Positions 45,162 through 54,815 are shown, numbered from the stretch's first letter. The stretch is DNA of 64,000 nt from Prevotella sp. UBA6994 (GCA_002449845.1 DJXW01000028.1:1-64000); one strand, 5' to 3'. Notes: generated by a model from the letters alone, not told the origin. Numbers and translations are program-made.

Positions 45162-46586
45162 ATGAAACTAAACGTACTTATGAAGAAGACAAATCTATGG
45201 GCTTACGGGGCAGTGGGCTTATGGGCAATCGTGTGTTTTGTCTTCTTCCAGTTTTACTATCCTTATCACTTCTTTTACCAAGAGCAAAACCAACTTTTTC
45301 TCTTGGCGTGGGATTACGTGGAAACATATCTGCCCGATATGGGTTGGGCAGCACAACTCGTTGGCGACTTCCTCACGCAATTTTACTATTATCTCTACGC
45401 AGGTCCCATCATCCTGACCGTTGCCCTACTGACATTGGGCGACATCACCAGAAGGTTTCTCCAACGTCTCCATCTCGGAAACTGGAGCTTTGTGATTGCC
45501 ATTCTCCTGATGACGGTATTCGCTGTGTTTTCATTCAGGTACGATTACCGATTGTCAAACATCATCAGTGCTATAGGCATCATGGGTGGATTTTGGATTT
45601 GCAGCTTTCTTCCCGACAGATGGAATCATGATATCTTTAAATTATTCTCTATCATTATCTTATTCCCATTCGTCTGGCTTTTCGGATTGCCCAAGATGGG
45701 GAAGTTTGCCTTACCCAATTTCTATTTGGAAAAGCAATTTGCAGTGGACAATGAGTATTATTTCGGCAATCATGACCGTGTGATTGAGATGGTGGAAGCA
45801 GAGAAAGACCCTACGCCAGAAATGAAATTCTTCTATAATCTCGTGCAAGCTCAACGAGGAAACCTCCCAAACGTGTTGTTGAAATACGTGCCTAACGACT
45901 TGGGAACATTCTATCGCATCGGTCCCAACACACCCATGCTCACCATCAAGAACATGAACGAACTGTATTGGGTGTTGGGCGATATGACGTTTACCGAACG
46001 TGCCGCCATGATGGGAAACGTGTTTTCGCCAGACAACCGCAATGTCAGGATGGTGAAGCGATTGGCTGAGGTCAACCTGGTAAGCGGAGACACGATGGCA
46101 ATGAATAAATACATGCGCATTCTCGACAAGACTTGGGTTTACGCCAAACAAACAAAGAGAATGAGAAACGACGAGAGGCTTTTGCAAAAAAGGCAATTCG
46201 TGAATCGCATAGACACCATGCAAACAACGGATAACCTGCACATGATCATGATGGAACTGCTGGAATCGAATCCCAACAACACCATTGCCTTGCATTATCT
46301 GTTATGTAGCGACCTGCTGTTGAAAGACATGAAGAACTTCAAACGCGACTATGACCGTTTTTGCATGGACCAAGGAAGAGAGCCAAACGAAAGACTTTTC
46401 CAAGAAGCCCTTTGCATCTGGTTGGCTGGAACGAATGCGAAACCTGAAGAATGGGAGAAATACATTCACGACAGCCAAGTGTTCAACCGTTTTGTAGAAT
46501 ACAACCAACAACGTGGAAGTAATCAATTCGCCGACACGTATTGGTATTATTTCGACAAAGCCAAAACGCCACAACCACAGTTATGA
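45162..46586 (+). CDS. polytopic membrane protein with C-terminal soluble domain (DUF6057-like)
   Basis: 474 residues. Hydrophobic helices near 14-31, 55-90, 107-125, 132-147 and 158-175, then a soluble helical half (about 185-474) of TPR-like character (LPNVLLKYVP, MNELYWVLGD, NNTIALHYLLCSDLLL). It resembles a Bacteroidales family I remember as DUF6057. Its stop overlaps the next start (ATGA), so it is translationally coupled to the beta-propeller lipoprotein. Role unknown. ATG 45180 is another start. Confidence 0.7.
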   Translation: MKLNVLMKKTNLWAYGAVGLWAIVCFVFFQFYYPYHFFYQEQNQLFLLAWDYVETYLPDMGWAAQLVGDFLTQFYYYLYAGPIILTVALLTLGDITRRFLQRLHLGNWSFVIAILLMTVFAVFSFRYDYRLSNIISAIGIMGGFWICSFLPDRWNHDIFKLFSIIILFPFVWLFGLPKMGKFALPNFYLEKQFAVDNEYYFGNHDRVIEMVEAEKDPTPEMKFFYNLVQAQRGNLPNVLLKYVPNDLGTFYRIGPNTPMLTIKNMNELYWVLGDMTFTERAAMMGNVFSPDNRNVRMVKRLAEVNLVSGDTMAMNKYMRILDKTWVYAKQTKRMRNDERLLQKRQFVNRIDTMQTTDNLHMIMMELLESNPNNTIALHYLLCSDLLLKDMKNFKRDYDRFCMDQGREPNERLFQEALCIWLAGTNAKPEEWEKYIHDSQVFNRFVEYNQQRGSNQFADTYWYYFDKAKTPQPQL

Positions 46587-48049
46587 GACATTTCTTTTAC
46601 CATATATTGCCTATTGCATTTCTCTCGTTGCTGATTGCCTGTACACCTACACCAGACAATCAGGCTAAGAGGATGAAAGGAGTTCCAAACACATATCCTG
46701 ATTATACCGACGTCACCATTCCCGTCAATATCGCACCGCTCAACTTCCTCTTACGGGATGAGGTAGATGCGGTGGAATGTATTGCTGAATGTGGCGAACA
46801 ACGCATTTGCGTGAACGCCAAAGGCAATGAGGTTTGCTTCAACGAGAAAGAATGGCACCAACTCTTGCTCAGTGCAAAAGGGAAAGACATCAACATGACA
46901 CTCTCTGCCAGATACAACCAACAGGAATGGAGACAATGGAAATATCAATGGCATGTGGCAAACGACTCCATCGACCCATATTTGACTTACAGACTGATTG
47001 AACCCGATTACGAAATCTTCAATCATCTCGAACTACATGAGCGATGCGTGGAGAATTTTGATGAACGGGCAATCGCATCTTACAAGTCTGTGGGAAATAG
47101 ATGTATGAACTGCCACACATACGCCAACCAAGACCCGAACCTCAGTATGCTGTATGTGCGTGGCGAAAACGGAGGAGCCATTCTCAACCAGCAAGGGACG
47201 TTGAGCAAGCTCAATATCAAGACCGATTTCATGTCTGGCGGAAGCGTGTACTTTGGCTTTAGTCCTACCGGCAAATATGTGGTTTTCTCTACCAACAACA
47301 TCATTCCTGCCTTTCATTCACAAGCCAACAAGCGATTGGAAGTATATGATAAGGAGTCGGATATTTTCGTTGCCAACCTACAAACTCATACCATCTTGCG
47401 CTCAGACCTCTTGGCTGACGTGAATGTACAAGAGACTTTCCCAGCCTTTTCACCCGATGGGAAATACATATATTATTGCTCTGCCCAAAACGTTGCCCTC
47501 CCACAAGATGTCAAGAAGTTGCAATACGCTCTTTGCCGGATTCCTTTCAATGAATGGGACGGCACCATCGGTACGAAGGTAGATACGTTGGTGTCTGCCC
47601 ACAATGTCAAAGGCAAACACAGTGTCTGCCACCCAAGAGTTTCGCCCGACGGGAAATACCTTCTTTACACCGTTGCCGACTATGGCACTTTCCCCATCTG
47701 GCACCCTGAAGCCGACCTTCAGATGATGAATCTCCAAACTGAGGAAATAGATTCCCTGCAGATTGTAAACAGCCACAAGAGCGACACTTATCACAGTTGG
47801 TCGAGTAACAGTCGTTGGTTTGTGTTTGCGTCTAAGCGAGACGATGGCTTATACGGAAAGCCCTATTTCTGCTACGTTGACAAAAACGGCAAGGCGCACA
47901 AGCCATTCTGCCTCCCACAGAAAAGGCCAACCTTCTACGACCATTTCCTCAAGTCGTTTAATGCTCCTGAATTGGGCAAGGGAAAGTTGCCTTTCAAACA
48001 CCACGACATCAAGGAAGCCATGTTGAAGGAATATGTCACTTTCCAATAG
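46583..48049 (+). CDS. beta-propeller lipoprotein (TolB/PD40-like) with a CxxCH motif
   Basis: 488 residues from the ATG at 46583, which overlaps the preceding stop by 4 bases. The lipobox is LLIACTP at about 15-21. WD40-like PD40 repeats appear as FSPTGKYVVFS, FSPDGKYIYYC, VSPDGKYLLYT and SSNSRWFVFASKRDDG from about 225 on. Just before them, Cys174-Met-Asn-Cys177-His178 forms a c-type heme attachment motif. A periplasmic or outer-membrane propeller that may carry heme; partner of the membrane protein before it. Function not established. Confidence 0.78.
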   Translation: MRHFFYHILPIAFLSLLIACTPTPDNQAKRMKGVPNTYPDYTDVTIPVNIAPLNFLLRDEVDAVECIAECGEQRICVNAKGNEVCFNEKEWHQLLLSAKGKDINMTLSARYNQQEWRQWKYQWHVANDSIDPYLTYRLIEPDYEIFNHLELHERCVENFDERAIASYKSVGNRCMNCHTYANQDPNLSMLYVRGENGGAILNQQGTLSKLNIKTDFMSGGSVYFGFSPTGKYVVFSTNNIIPAFHSQANKRLEVYDKESDIFVANLQTHTILRSDLLADVNVQETFPAFSPDGKYIYYCSAQNVALPQDVKKLQYALCRIPFNEWDGTIGTKVDTLVSAHNVKGKHSVCHPRVSPDGKYLLYTVADYGTFPIWHPEADLQMMNLQTEEIDSLQIVNSHKSDTYHSWSSNSRWFVFASKRDDGLYGKPYFCYVDKNGKAHKPFCLPQKRPTFYDHFLKSFNAPELGKGKLPFKHHDIKEAMLKEYVTFQ

Positions 48050-49004
48050 GTGATTCAAACTCCACGTATGGTTGTAGGCGTTCAATGTCTTTTGAGCTGA
48101 ATTCTTTCATCAAGCGCAATTGTTCCATGCTTGTCAATGCTCCTTTCAGTCGTCTGTAGTCGAGTATTGCCCTACATTGATAGAAGTTCAGGTAAGGATG
48201 ACTCTTCATCTGTCTGAGCGTCATTTTGTTAAGGTTCATCTTTCTGACGTTCACACGACGTATTTCAAAGTATTTCATCACCTCTTCGGGTAAGTCTTCT
48301 ATCTCATATAATTGCTTCACATTCACATATCCGCCCAATCGCTCCCCATATCTCACGATTTCCTTGGCATAGTAACTGCCTATTCCCGGCACTTTCTTCA
48401 GTGTCGTAGTGTCAGCTTCAGCCAAGTTGATGCGTTCATGCTCTTTCAGTTTTGCAGGGAAAGATCTCGTCACCGTGGTGTCTTTCCTTGGTTTCGTATG
48501 TTTGTCATTTGCAAAAAGAGAGGCAGCAGGCAGGTAGTCAGAAGAAATCTTGATATATGGTTCCAACTCCCGATATTGTTTCACGGTAAGTCCATACAAG
48601 CGTGCGAAATCTTTCGACTCACGATAAACACCTCCCTTGCTTCTATAACGATAAATGCTACGCACCTGCCAAGGTCTCAAGCCCAAACGCAATAGTTGGG
48701 TACTGTCTGCCGTATTCGGATCAAACGGAAATCGCTCTACTTTTTCCCCTTCCACATAATAAGACTCTGTTTTGTCAAATAAATCTCTCTTCCCATCTAT
48801 CTCAGTTTTTCCATCCCTGACGACGATGTAAGCAGTATCTCTATTGTCAATCTGAACGAATTTGGGGATAGTTTCTGAATCTGTCGTTTCCTCTGTTCCA
48901 CCAATACCATAGAGCAAGACGGAAACCACCACAGACAACACCAATAACACGACCAATACAGAACGGTCGGACTTTTGAAAATAAAAAAATTCCTTGTAAT
49001 TCAT
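48036..49004 (-). CDS. membrane-anchored helix-hairpin-helix protein
   Basis: 322 residues from the ATG at 49004. One N-terminal membrane helix (about 14-35). HhH motifs follow: RLGLRPWQVRSIYRYRSKGG near 107, VPGIGSYYAKEIVRYGERLG near 208, and a third pair near 265-300 (PYLNFYQCRAILDYRRLKG). It resembles ComEA-type DNA-binding proteins repeated several times, so DNA binding near the membrane is plausible. Its 3' end overlaps the convergent propeller gene by 14 bases. Confidence 0.85.
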   Translation of the reverse strand: MNYKEFFYFQKSDRSVLVVLLVLSVVVSVLLYGIGGTEETTDSETIPKFVQIDNRDTAYIVVRDGKTEIDGKRDLFDKTESYYVEGEKVERFPFDPNTADSTQLLRLGLRPWQVRSIYRYRSKGGVYRESKDFARLYGLTVKQYRELEPYIKISSDYLPAASLFANDKHTKPRKDTTVTRSFPAKLKEHERINLAEADTTTLKKVPGIGSYYAKEIVRYGERLGGYVNVKQLYEIEDLPEEVMKYFEIRRVNVRKMNLNKMTLRQMKSHPYLNFYQCRAILDYRRLKGALTSMEQLRLMKEFSSKDIERLQPYVEFESPIGK

Positions 49005-49025
49005 AGTATTATTGTGATTTGCTTG

Positions 49026-49033
49026 CAAATTTA
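49026..49033 (-). promoter_or_regulatory. promoter -7 element (TAAATTTG) for the HhH gene
   Basis: TAnnTTTG match 22 bases before the ATG on the minus strand; -33 not clear. Confidence 0.5.
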
Positions 49034-49107
49034 GTTAAAATATTGATATTATTGCACATAAAGCACATTTTTTCTTGCATTTCACTTTCATTTTGTATAA
49101 ATATTTG

Positions 49108-49115
49108 TAAATTTG
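49108..49115 (+). promoter_or_regulatory. promoter -7 element (TAAATTTG) for the secreted protein gene
   Basis: TAnnTTTG match 32 bases before the ATG at 49147; divergent from the HhH promoter about 80 bases away. Confidence 0.5.
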
Positions 49116-49146
49116 CAAAAGTATTTATTAACTAATTTACAAATAT

Positions 49147-51723
49147 ATGAAGAGATTATTTACGCTGACGATGCTCTCACTGCTCATTGCGATGGGAGTC
49201 AATGCACAAGACAAGAAGACTTGGGACTTCACCAAAGGTCTGAGTGCAGAAACCGTTGACAACCTGAATGCCGATGAAACCAACTGGAAAGCCAACGGCA
49301 CAGATGGAGACGGCAATACCAACAACTGGCAAAATGCCGTGAAGCCCTCTCCCAATGAGGAACTGACTGCCAACGGTATGGTTATCAAGGAGACAGCAGG
49401 ACTTTTGTTCGACATTGGCAATAACAAATCGAACAGTATTCACCTTGCTCAAAACAAGATTCGTCTGACACGTGCCAACACCACCATCACGTTTCCCAAA
49501 CTGAAAAACGGTCAAAAGGTAACTATCGTGGGACGTTCGGCTAACGGAAGTGCCACCGACCGTGGTATTCAGCCCGTTCAAGACCACATCCAGTTTGTCA
49601 GCGGTGAGCGCACCAACGACAAGTGCATCTTCTTGGGCAATCAAGTGGAGGGCTCTCTCGGAACGTATTCGTTCACATGGGAAATCGTAACCACAGAAAC
49701 GGATCCTGTTGATGTGCAGTTTAAGCTCTCTCCCAATGCAGGTATCGACTTTACCTTGTTTATGATTGACGAAGGCGATGCAGCTGTCAATGCAAACATT
49801 GGCTACCTCTCCGCAGGGGATGATGCTATCCTTAACTTCTTACAGGCACGTGAGAACACCAAGGTAACGTCTATTGACGCTTTAGGTAGCAATGACTACA
49901 CGGCTGAGGCCTTACAAGCATTTGACATGTTGGTGATTGGTTCTTCCGTACCAGCAAGCACTCCTCTCATCAATGCCGTCAAAGAGGCAATGCCCTGGAT
50001 GCCTGTGTTAAACCTCAGTTCTAAACTCTACCCTGCTTGGGGATATGGCGAGGAAGTGCCACAAGACATGCCCATCGGCATCGTTACCGACAAGAAGAGT
50101 CCACTGCTCAGCAACGTGGAAGTGATAGAGGTTGACGGAATGAATATCGTAGAACTCTCTGCCGAGCCTTTGACGGGTATTATGCTTGACGAGTATTTCG
50201 CTGGCGATGCTACACCCATCGTCAGTGGCGACAACGTGACACCATTGGCACACATCCACAATCCTGGACACAACAGCTACATGTATCTGCCAGGCTCTGC
50301 AAGTCCGACACCTGCCATGCTGCAAATCATCGACAATGCCATCAACATGCTCCTCGACTCGAAGAGTGAAATCACCAAGGCTCCAGCTCCCAATATCGAA
50401 TACGAATACAAGGACTTGAACACCAACGTGACCATCTCTCCATCAAGGAATTTGCCCAAGACTCGTCTGTTCTATACCATCGACGGTACTGAACCCACCA
50501 CAGAAAGTACGGAATACACGGGAGTCATCAATCTCACCTCTCCTACCACTGTCAAGGCTGTTGCCATTGCAGAAGGTTACTTGTTGAGCGATGTAGCAGA
50601 ACAAGAAATTGAAATCAAATCGCAGCCCAAGACTCCGCAAATCTCATACGAGGAAAGCGACGGTTACACGACCATCACCATTACCTGCGAGAGTGAAGAT
50701 GCTGAAATTTGGTACAATTTCGATGAAACGACCGATACTATCAAGTCATCTAAATACACGGAGCCCATCGTTATCACCATGCCAGCCAACATCACGGTAT
50801 TCTCAGTGGCTGGTGGCGCAGTGTGGTCAGAAGTTGCACAACAGCGCGTTCTCGTGAAGAATCCAAGAGTGGTGATTGACGTGGCTGGACACTTCCGTGC
50901 CGCCAAGTGGGATAACATCTCCAACGGATCTGGTCTCTTCTCATGGGGTAAGAGTGCTGCTTCCATGTACGAAGGAGAAGGTTCTGAGATTATCGTAGAT
51001 CCAGTGACGGGTGAGGAAACGATTGGTCATGGCGAAGAAAAGCCATACGAGACCATTGACGAGCCTGGTGACGATCCACAATGGACCATCATGTCGAAAG
51101 GACAATCTGTGATCTGGCAGAGCAACAGCCCATCTACCACCACCATCGGTTCTAACGAGGGCGGTTACTTCCCCGCTACGGCAGAAGATATTGACGAGTT
51201 GTTCCCCGTAACCAGCTATGACATTCAGTTCTACAAGATGCAAGCCGACGAGCCAGGAAATGCCGTTATCCAATCTAAATACAAGTACCAAGCTCCTCTC
51301 GACGTGGTAACGATTGCCAACATGCAAGGTGGTCCCGTCATCGTACAGGTATCAGCTGACGGTGAAAACTGGACGAATGTGGGTGAAGAGATAGCCGCCA
51401 CGGGTTACACTCGTATGTGGAAGAAATACACCAACAGCTACAACGGCAATGATGAGGTGTATGTTCGCTTGGCACAAATCACAGGCTCTCTCGGCGCAAA
51501 GATATTCGACATTTACGTGGCTAACGCTGGTGAGGAATCACAGAAATTGCTCGAACAACTCAATGAGGAATACGCTTCTGGCATTCAAGACGTGAACGTG
51601 GCTAAGAAGAAGGTTGCCGCAGGTATCTACAACCTCAACGGCATTCGCCAGAACACGCTCCAACGCGGTATATACATCGTTGTTTATGGTGATGGAAGCG
51701 TGAAGAAGATCATGGTCAAGTAA
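49147..51723 (+). CDS. large secreted protein with chitobiase-type C-terminal repeats
   Basis: 858 residues. Signal peptide 1-20 (ends VNAQ). Residues 20-220 are beta-rich (KTWDFTKGLSAETVDNL, TITFPKLKNGQKVTIVG), resembling lectin or CBM-like modules seen in Prevotella exported proteins. 220-400 is an alpha/beta domain. Two Fn3-like CHB_HEX_C repeats follow at about 415-590 (FYTIDGTEPTTEST, then IWYNFDETTDTIKSS). The C-terminus has IYNLNGIRQNTLQRGIYIVV and a basic tail, the exported-protein ending. Probably cell surface; ligand or substrate unknown. No catalytic motif found. Confidence 0.78.
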   Translation: MKRLFTLTMLSLLIAMGVNAQDKKTWDFTKGLSAETVDNLNADETNWKANGTDGDGNTNNWQNAVKPSPNEELTANGMVIKETAGLLFDIGNNKSNSIHLAQNKIRLTRANTTITFPKLKNGQKVTIVGRSANGSATDRGIQPVQDHIQFVSGERTNDKCIFLGNQVEGSLGTYSFTWEIVTTETDPVDVQFKLSPNAGIDFTLFMIDEGDAAVNANIGYLSAGDDAILNFLQARENTKVTSIDALGSNDYTAEALQAFDMLVIGSSVPASTPLINAVKEAMPWMPVLNLSSKLYPAWGYGEEVPQDMPIGIVTDKKSPLLSNVEVIEVDGMNIVELSAEPLTGIMLDEYFAGDATPIVSGDNVTPLAHIHNPGHNSYMYLPGSASPTPAMLQIIDNAINMLLDSKSEITKAPAPNIEYEYKDLNTNVTISPSRNLPKTRLFYTIDGTEPTTESTEYTGVINLTSPTTVKAVAIAEGYLLSDVAEQEIEIKSQPKTPQISYEESDGYTTITITCESEDAEIWYNFDETTDTIKSSKYTEPIVITMPANITVFSVAGGAVWSEVAQQRVLVKNPRVVIDVAGHFRAAKWDNISNGSGLFSWGKSAASMYEGEGSEIIVDPVTGEETIGHGEEKPYETIDEPGDDPQWTIMSKGQSVIWQSNSPSTTTIGSNEGGYFPATAEDIDELFPVTSYDIQFYKMQADEPGNAVIQSKYKYQAPLDVVTIANMQGGPVIVQVSADGENWTNVGEEIAATGYTRMWKKYTNSYNGNDEVYVRLAQITGSLGAKIFDIYVANAGEESQKLLEQLNEEYASGIQDVNVAKKKVAAGIYNLNGIRQNTLQRGIYIVVYGDGSVKKIMVK

Positions 51724-51776
51724 AAAAATCATTTCATGATGGCAAATCTACAAGTTTAGAATAATACATTGTAGAT

Positions 51777-51886
51777 TCCCAATCAGTCACATATCAAGAA
51801 ACCATCGGTTACTATGCAAGAAACCGATGGTTTCTTATATAGTTACCATCGGTTACATGATGAAAAACCAATATCAAATGCCCAAT
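51777..51886. repeat. 22-base-period intergenic array, copy B
   Basis: Units start at 51799, 51821 and 51843 with cores ACCATCGGT, ACCGATGGT and ACCATCGGT at exact 22-base steps; weaker units flank at 51777 and 51865. GAAACCATCGGTT and AACCGATGGTTTC form a 13-base-pair hairpin, and the second and third cores can form an alternative one. It lies between convergent genes and could act as a terminator. Confidence 0.8.
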
Positions 51887-51927
51887 AGCATAAGTCTAAA
51901 ACCTCATGATGATTACGGAAATGCAAG

Positions 51928-53289
51928 TTAAATAATGCCCAATTGGTGGAGGAAAACTGCCAGGATACAAATGGGACAAATAAACCTAACGACAAAAAGC
52001 CATACTTGGAAAAGGGAACCGCGCAAAGTACCCCAATTGGTAAACTCGTCTTTTACGATTTGCTGCGGAACAAACCATCCGACGAAAAGACAAGTGAGGA
52101 ATGAGCCCAACGGCAACAAGAACTGTGCCGTGAGATGGTCACAGAAATCGAGGAAAGGCATTCCCATGAGCGAAAGACTATCTACTGCTCCCATTGACAG
52201 AGAACAGAACACGCCAATCACACAACAAACGATTGTCTCTATCCATGCCCCCCTGTTTCTACTGATATGCAACTCTTCATAAAAGAATGCCGTTCCTATC
52301 TCGTGCATGGAAATAGTGGAAGTGAGAGCTGCTAATGCCAACAGTCCGTAAAAGAGGATGGAAATGACATACCCTACCCCAGCAAAACCCGAGAAAGCCT
52401 GTTGGAACACGTTGGGCAACGTGATGAAAATGAGCGAAGGTCCACTATCAGGATTGACTCCCACGGAAAAGGCGGATGGGAATATCATCAAACCAGCAAG
52501 GATGGCTATAAACGTATCGATAAGAGCAATATGGAAAGCCGACTTCATGAGATTGGTCTGTCGGCTGAAATATGATGCATAGGTGCAAAGACAAGCAGTA
52601 CCCAAAGAAAGTGAGAAGAATGCCTGCCCCATCGCCTCTAAGAGAACATTATGATTGACCTTGCTGAAATCAGGCTTAAACAAGAACTCTACACCTTTCA
52701 TAGCATCGGGCAACAAACATGAAGCCACCACGATGATAAGCATCAACACGAAAAGCGTGGGCATCAGCAAATTTGAGGCTTTTTCAATGCCATTTCTCAC
52801 ACCATGCACCACTACGTAGTGGGTGATGAGGATAAAGACGATTGTCCATACTACTGGCTTGAAGGGATGTGATGAAAAATCCTTGAAATAATCCATCACG
52901 TATTGAGCATCGCCATTGAGATGTCCGATAATGGAAGCGAATAGATATTGCAAACACCAACCAGCCACCACTGCATAAAAGCCAAGGATAATCATCGATG
53001 TAATCACGCCCATATATCCCACTATTTGCCAAGGTTTACCACGAGACAGCATCTTATAGGCACGGGCTGCATTGGCAGAAGAATGTCGTCCGATGATAAA
53101 CTCACTCATCATACCAGGAATGCCGAGCAGGAATATGAACACGAAATAAATCAGGATAAATGCAGCCCCACCATTCTGACCTGTCATGTATGGGAATCGC
53201 CAAATATTGCCCAAGCCTACGGCAGAGCCAGCTGTGGCGAGTATCACGCCTATCTTTGTAGCAAAATTGCCTCTCTCTGATTGATTCAT
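51928..53289 (-). CDS. NSS-family sodium-dependent transporter, copy 1
   Basis: 453 residues, about 12 membrane helices, LeuT-like fold. Helix 1 has GSAVGLGNIWRFPY with sodium- and substrate-binding backbone; TGQNGGAAF follows. Later FFSLSLGTACLCTYASYFSR (helix 6) and SVGVNPDSGPSLIFITLPNVF are typical of prokaryotic NSS proteins. It imports an amino acid or related compound with sodium. Its tandem paralogue follows at 53410 with clear similarity over the whole length. Substrate unknown. Confidence 0.93.
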   Translation of the reverse strand: MNQSERGNFATKIGVILATAGSAVGLGNIWRFPYMTGQNGGAAFILIYFVFIFLLGIPGMMSEFIIGRHSSANAARAYKMLSRGKPWQIVGYMGVITSMIILGFYAVVAGWCLQYLFASIIGHLNGDAQYVMDYFKDFSSHPFKPVVWTIVFILITHYVVVHGVRNGIEKASNLLMPTLFVLMLIIVVASCLLPDAMKGVEFLFKPDFSKVNHNVLLEAMGQAFFSLSLGTACLCTYASYFSRQTNLMKSAFHIALIDTFIAILAGLMIFPSAFSVGVNPDSGPSLIFITLPNVFQQAFSGFAGVGYVISILFYGLLALAALTSTISMHEIGTAFFYEELHISRNRGAWIETIVCCVIGVFCSLSMGAVDSLSLMGMPFLDFCDHLTAQFLLPLGSFLTCLFVGWFVPQQIVKDEFTNWGTLRGSLFQVWLFVVRFICPICILAVFLHQLGII

Positions 53290-53330
53290 TGGATAGATTT
53301 TGATGATTAATGGTTTTCTAAATAATTATA

Positions 53331-53407
53331 GGATTTCCTAGGGATGCCTAGATTTTCTAGATCTTCTAGATTTTCTAGAATTTCTAGAATTTCCTAGGAT
53401 ATCCTAA
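53331..53407. repeat. CTAG-rich array forming a near-palindrome
   Basis: CTAG occurs at 53338, 53348, 53357, 53366, 53375, 53384 and 53394 (steps of 9-10 bases). CCTAGG starts at 53337 and 53393, and TCTAGA occurs four times between. The ends AGGATTTCCTAGG and CCTAGGATATCCT are inverted copies, so the whole 77 bases is a degenerate dyad. It fills the gap between the two NSS genes. Confidence 0.8.
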
Positions 53408-53409
53408 GA

Positions 53410-54768
53410 TTAAATTACTCCTAATTGATGCAAGAATATCGCTAAGATACCTATCGGGCAAATAAATCTAATCAAAAACAGATAGGCTTGAAAGAATGTG
53501 CCTTTAAGCGTACCCCAATTGGTAAACTCGTCACGTACAATATCTTTGGGCACATACCATCCTAAGAAAAGACAAGTGAGGAAACCACCTATCGGCAGGA
53601 ATATCTGACCTGTCACAAAGTCGAAGACATCAAACAGGGACATATTGAAGATATGCAGGCTATCAATCTTTCCCAAAGACAATGAACAGAATGCACCTAA
53701 AATAAACGTGGTCACCGTAACAATGGTTGCTCCCTTCTTGCGAGTGATATGCAACTCCTCGAAGAAAAACGCCGTACTCACTTCATGAAGCGACATGAGA
53801 GACGTGAGGGCTGCCAACGACAACAAGAGATAGAACAACAAGGATATAATCCATCCGATAACCGGAAGTCCTGCAAAAGCCTGATTAAAGACATTAGGCA
53901 ACGTAATGAATATCAACGACGGTCCACTGTCTGGATTGACACCTACGGAAAATGCTGCTGGGAAAATCATCAAACCAGCCAAGATAGCCACAATAGAATC
54001 GACCAACGAAACCTGAACGGCTGATTTCAACAAGTTGGTCTGACGACTGAAATAGGAGGCGTAAGTGCAAATACATCCCATTGCAATGCTCAAGGAATAA
54101 AACGACTGTCCCAAAGCACCGAGGAACACACCACCATCCACCACGTCGAAATGGGGATTGAAAAGGAATGATATACCTTTCTCAGCATCTGGCAACATAC
54201 ATGAAGCCACAACGATAACCAACAAAAGGACAAACAAGGCTGGCATCAACAACTTAGACGCCTTTTCTATACCACCCCTCACTCCGTGAATAATCACGAA
54301 ATGGGCTATCAACAAGAACAACAACGTCCAAAAGACTGGACGAATGGGATCCTGGGAGAAATTCTGGAAATAAGAGGTCACGTAAGAAGGAGCGCCTTTC
54401 AGTTCTCCCATGATGGAAGAGAAGACGTACTGCAAGCACCATCCTGACACCACGGCATAGTAACCCGTAATCAGGAATCCCGTCAGCACTCCCATGAATC
54501 CTACGAATTTCCAAGGCGTTCCATTGGAAAGTTTGGAGTAAGCTCGTGCCGTATTGGATGCTCCATGTCTGCCGATGATAAATTCACTCACCATACACGG
54601 AATGCCCAAAACCAATACACATATTATATATATAAGAATAAATGCTGCTCCACCATTTTGACCTGTCATATATGGAAAGCGCCACACGTTTCCCAATCCA
54701 ACAGCTGAGCCTGCCGTGGCAAGAATCACACCCAATTTACTTCCAAAATTCGCTCTTTCTTCTGACAT
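53410..54768 (-). CDS. NSS-family sodium-dependent transporter, copy 2
   Basis: 452 residues from the ATG at 54768 (MSEERANFGSKLGVILATAG); a longer frame to 54798 would run into the promoter box. Same fold and motifs as copy 1: GSAVGLGNVWRFPYMTGQ, SFYSLSIAMGCICTYASYFS, FSVGVNPDSGPSLIFITLPN and QIFLPIGGFLTCLFLGWYVP. It is a tandem duplicate, so the two may differ in substrate or expression. Confidence 0.93.
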   Translation of the reverse strand: MSEERANFGSKLGVILATAGSAVGLGNVWRFPYMTGQNGGAAFILIYIICVLVLGIPCMVSEFIIGRHGASNTARAYSKLSNGTPWKFVGFMGVLTGFLITGYYAVVSGWCLQYVFSSIMGELKGAPSYVTSYFQNFSQDPIRPVFWTLLFLLIAHFVIIHGVRGGIEKASKLLMPALFVLLLVIVVASCMLPDAEKGISFLFNPHFDVVDGGVFLGALGQSFYSLSIAMGCICTYASYFSRQTNLLKSAVQVSLVDSIVAILAGLMIFPAAFSVGVNPDSGPSLIFITLPNVFNQAFAGLPVIGWIISLLFYLLLSLAALTSLMSLHEVSTAFFFEELHITRKKGATIVTVTTFILGAFCSLSLGKIDSLHIFNMSLFDVFDFVTGQIFLPIGGFLTCLFLGWYVPKDIVRDEFTNWGTLKGTFFQAYLFLIRFICPIGILAIFLHQLGVI

Positions 54769-54795
54769 ATTTAAAAATATCGCTAAAAAACAATG

Positions 54796-54803
54796 CAAAA
54801 TTA
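54796..54803 (-). promoter_or_regulatory. promoter -7 element (TAATTTTG) for NSS copy 2
   Basis: TAnnTTTG match on the minus strand 28 bases before the ATG. A TTTG lies 23 bases further upstream. Confidence 0.5.
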
Positions 54804-54815
54804 TAAAATAATTCT

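Noticed and set aside
53331..53407. Insertion-sequence end or attachment site
   Set aside because: No transposase or integrase nearby and no target duplication visible.
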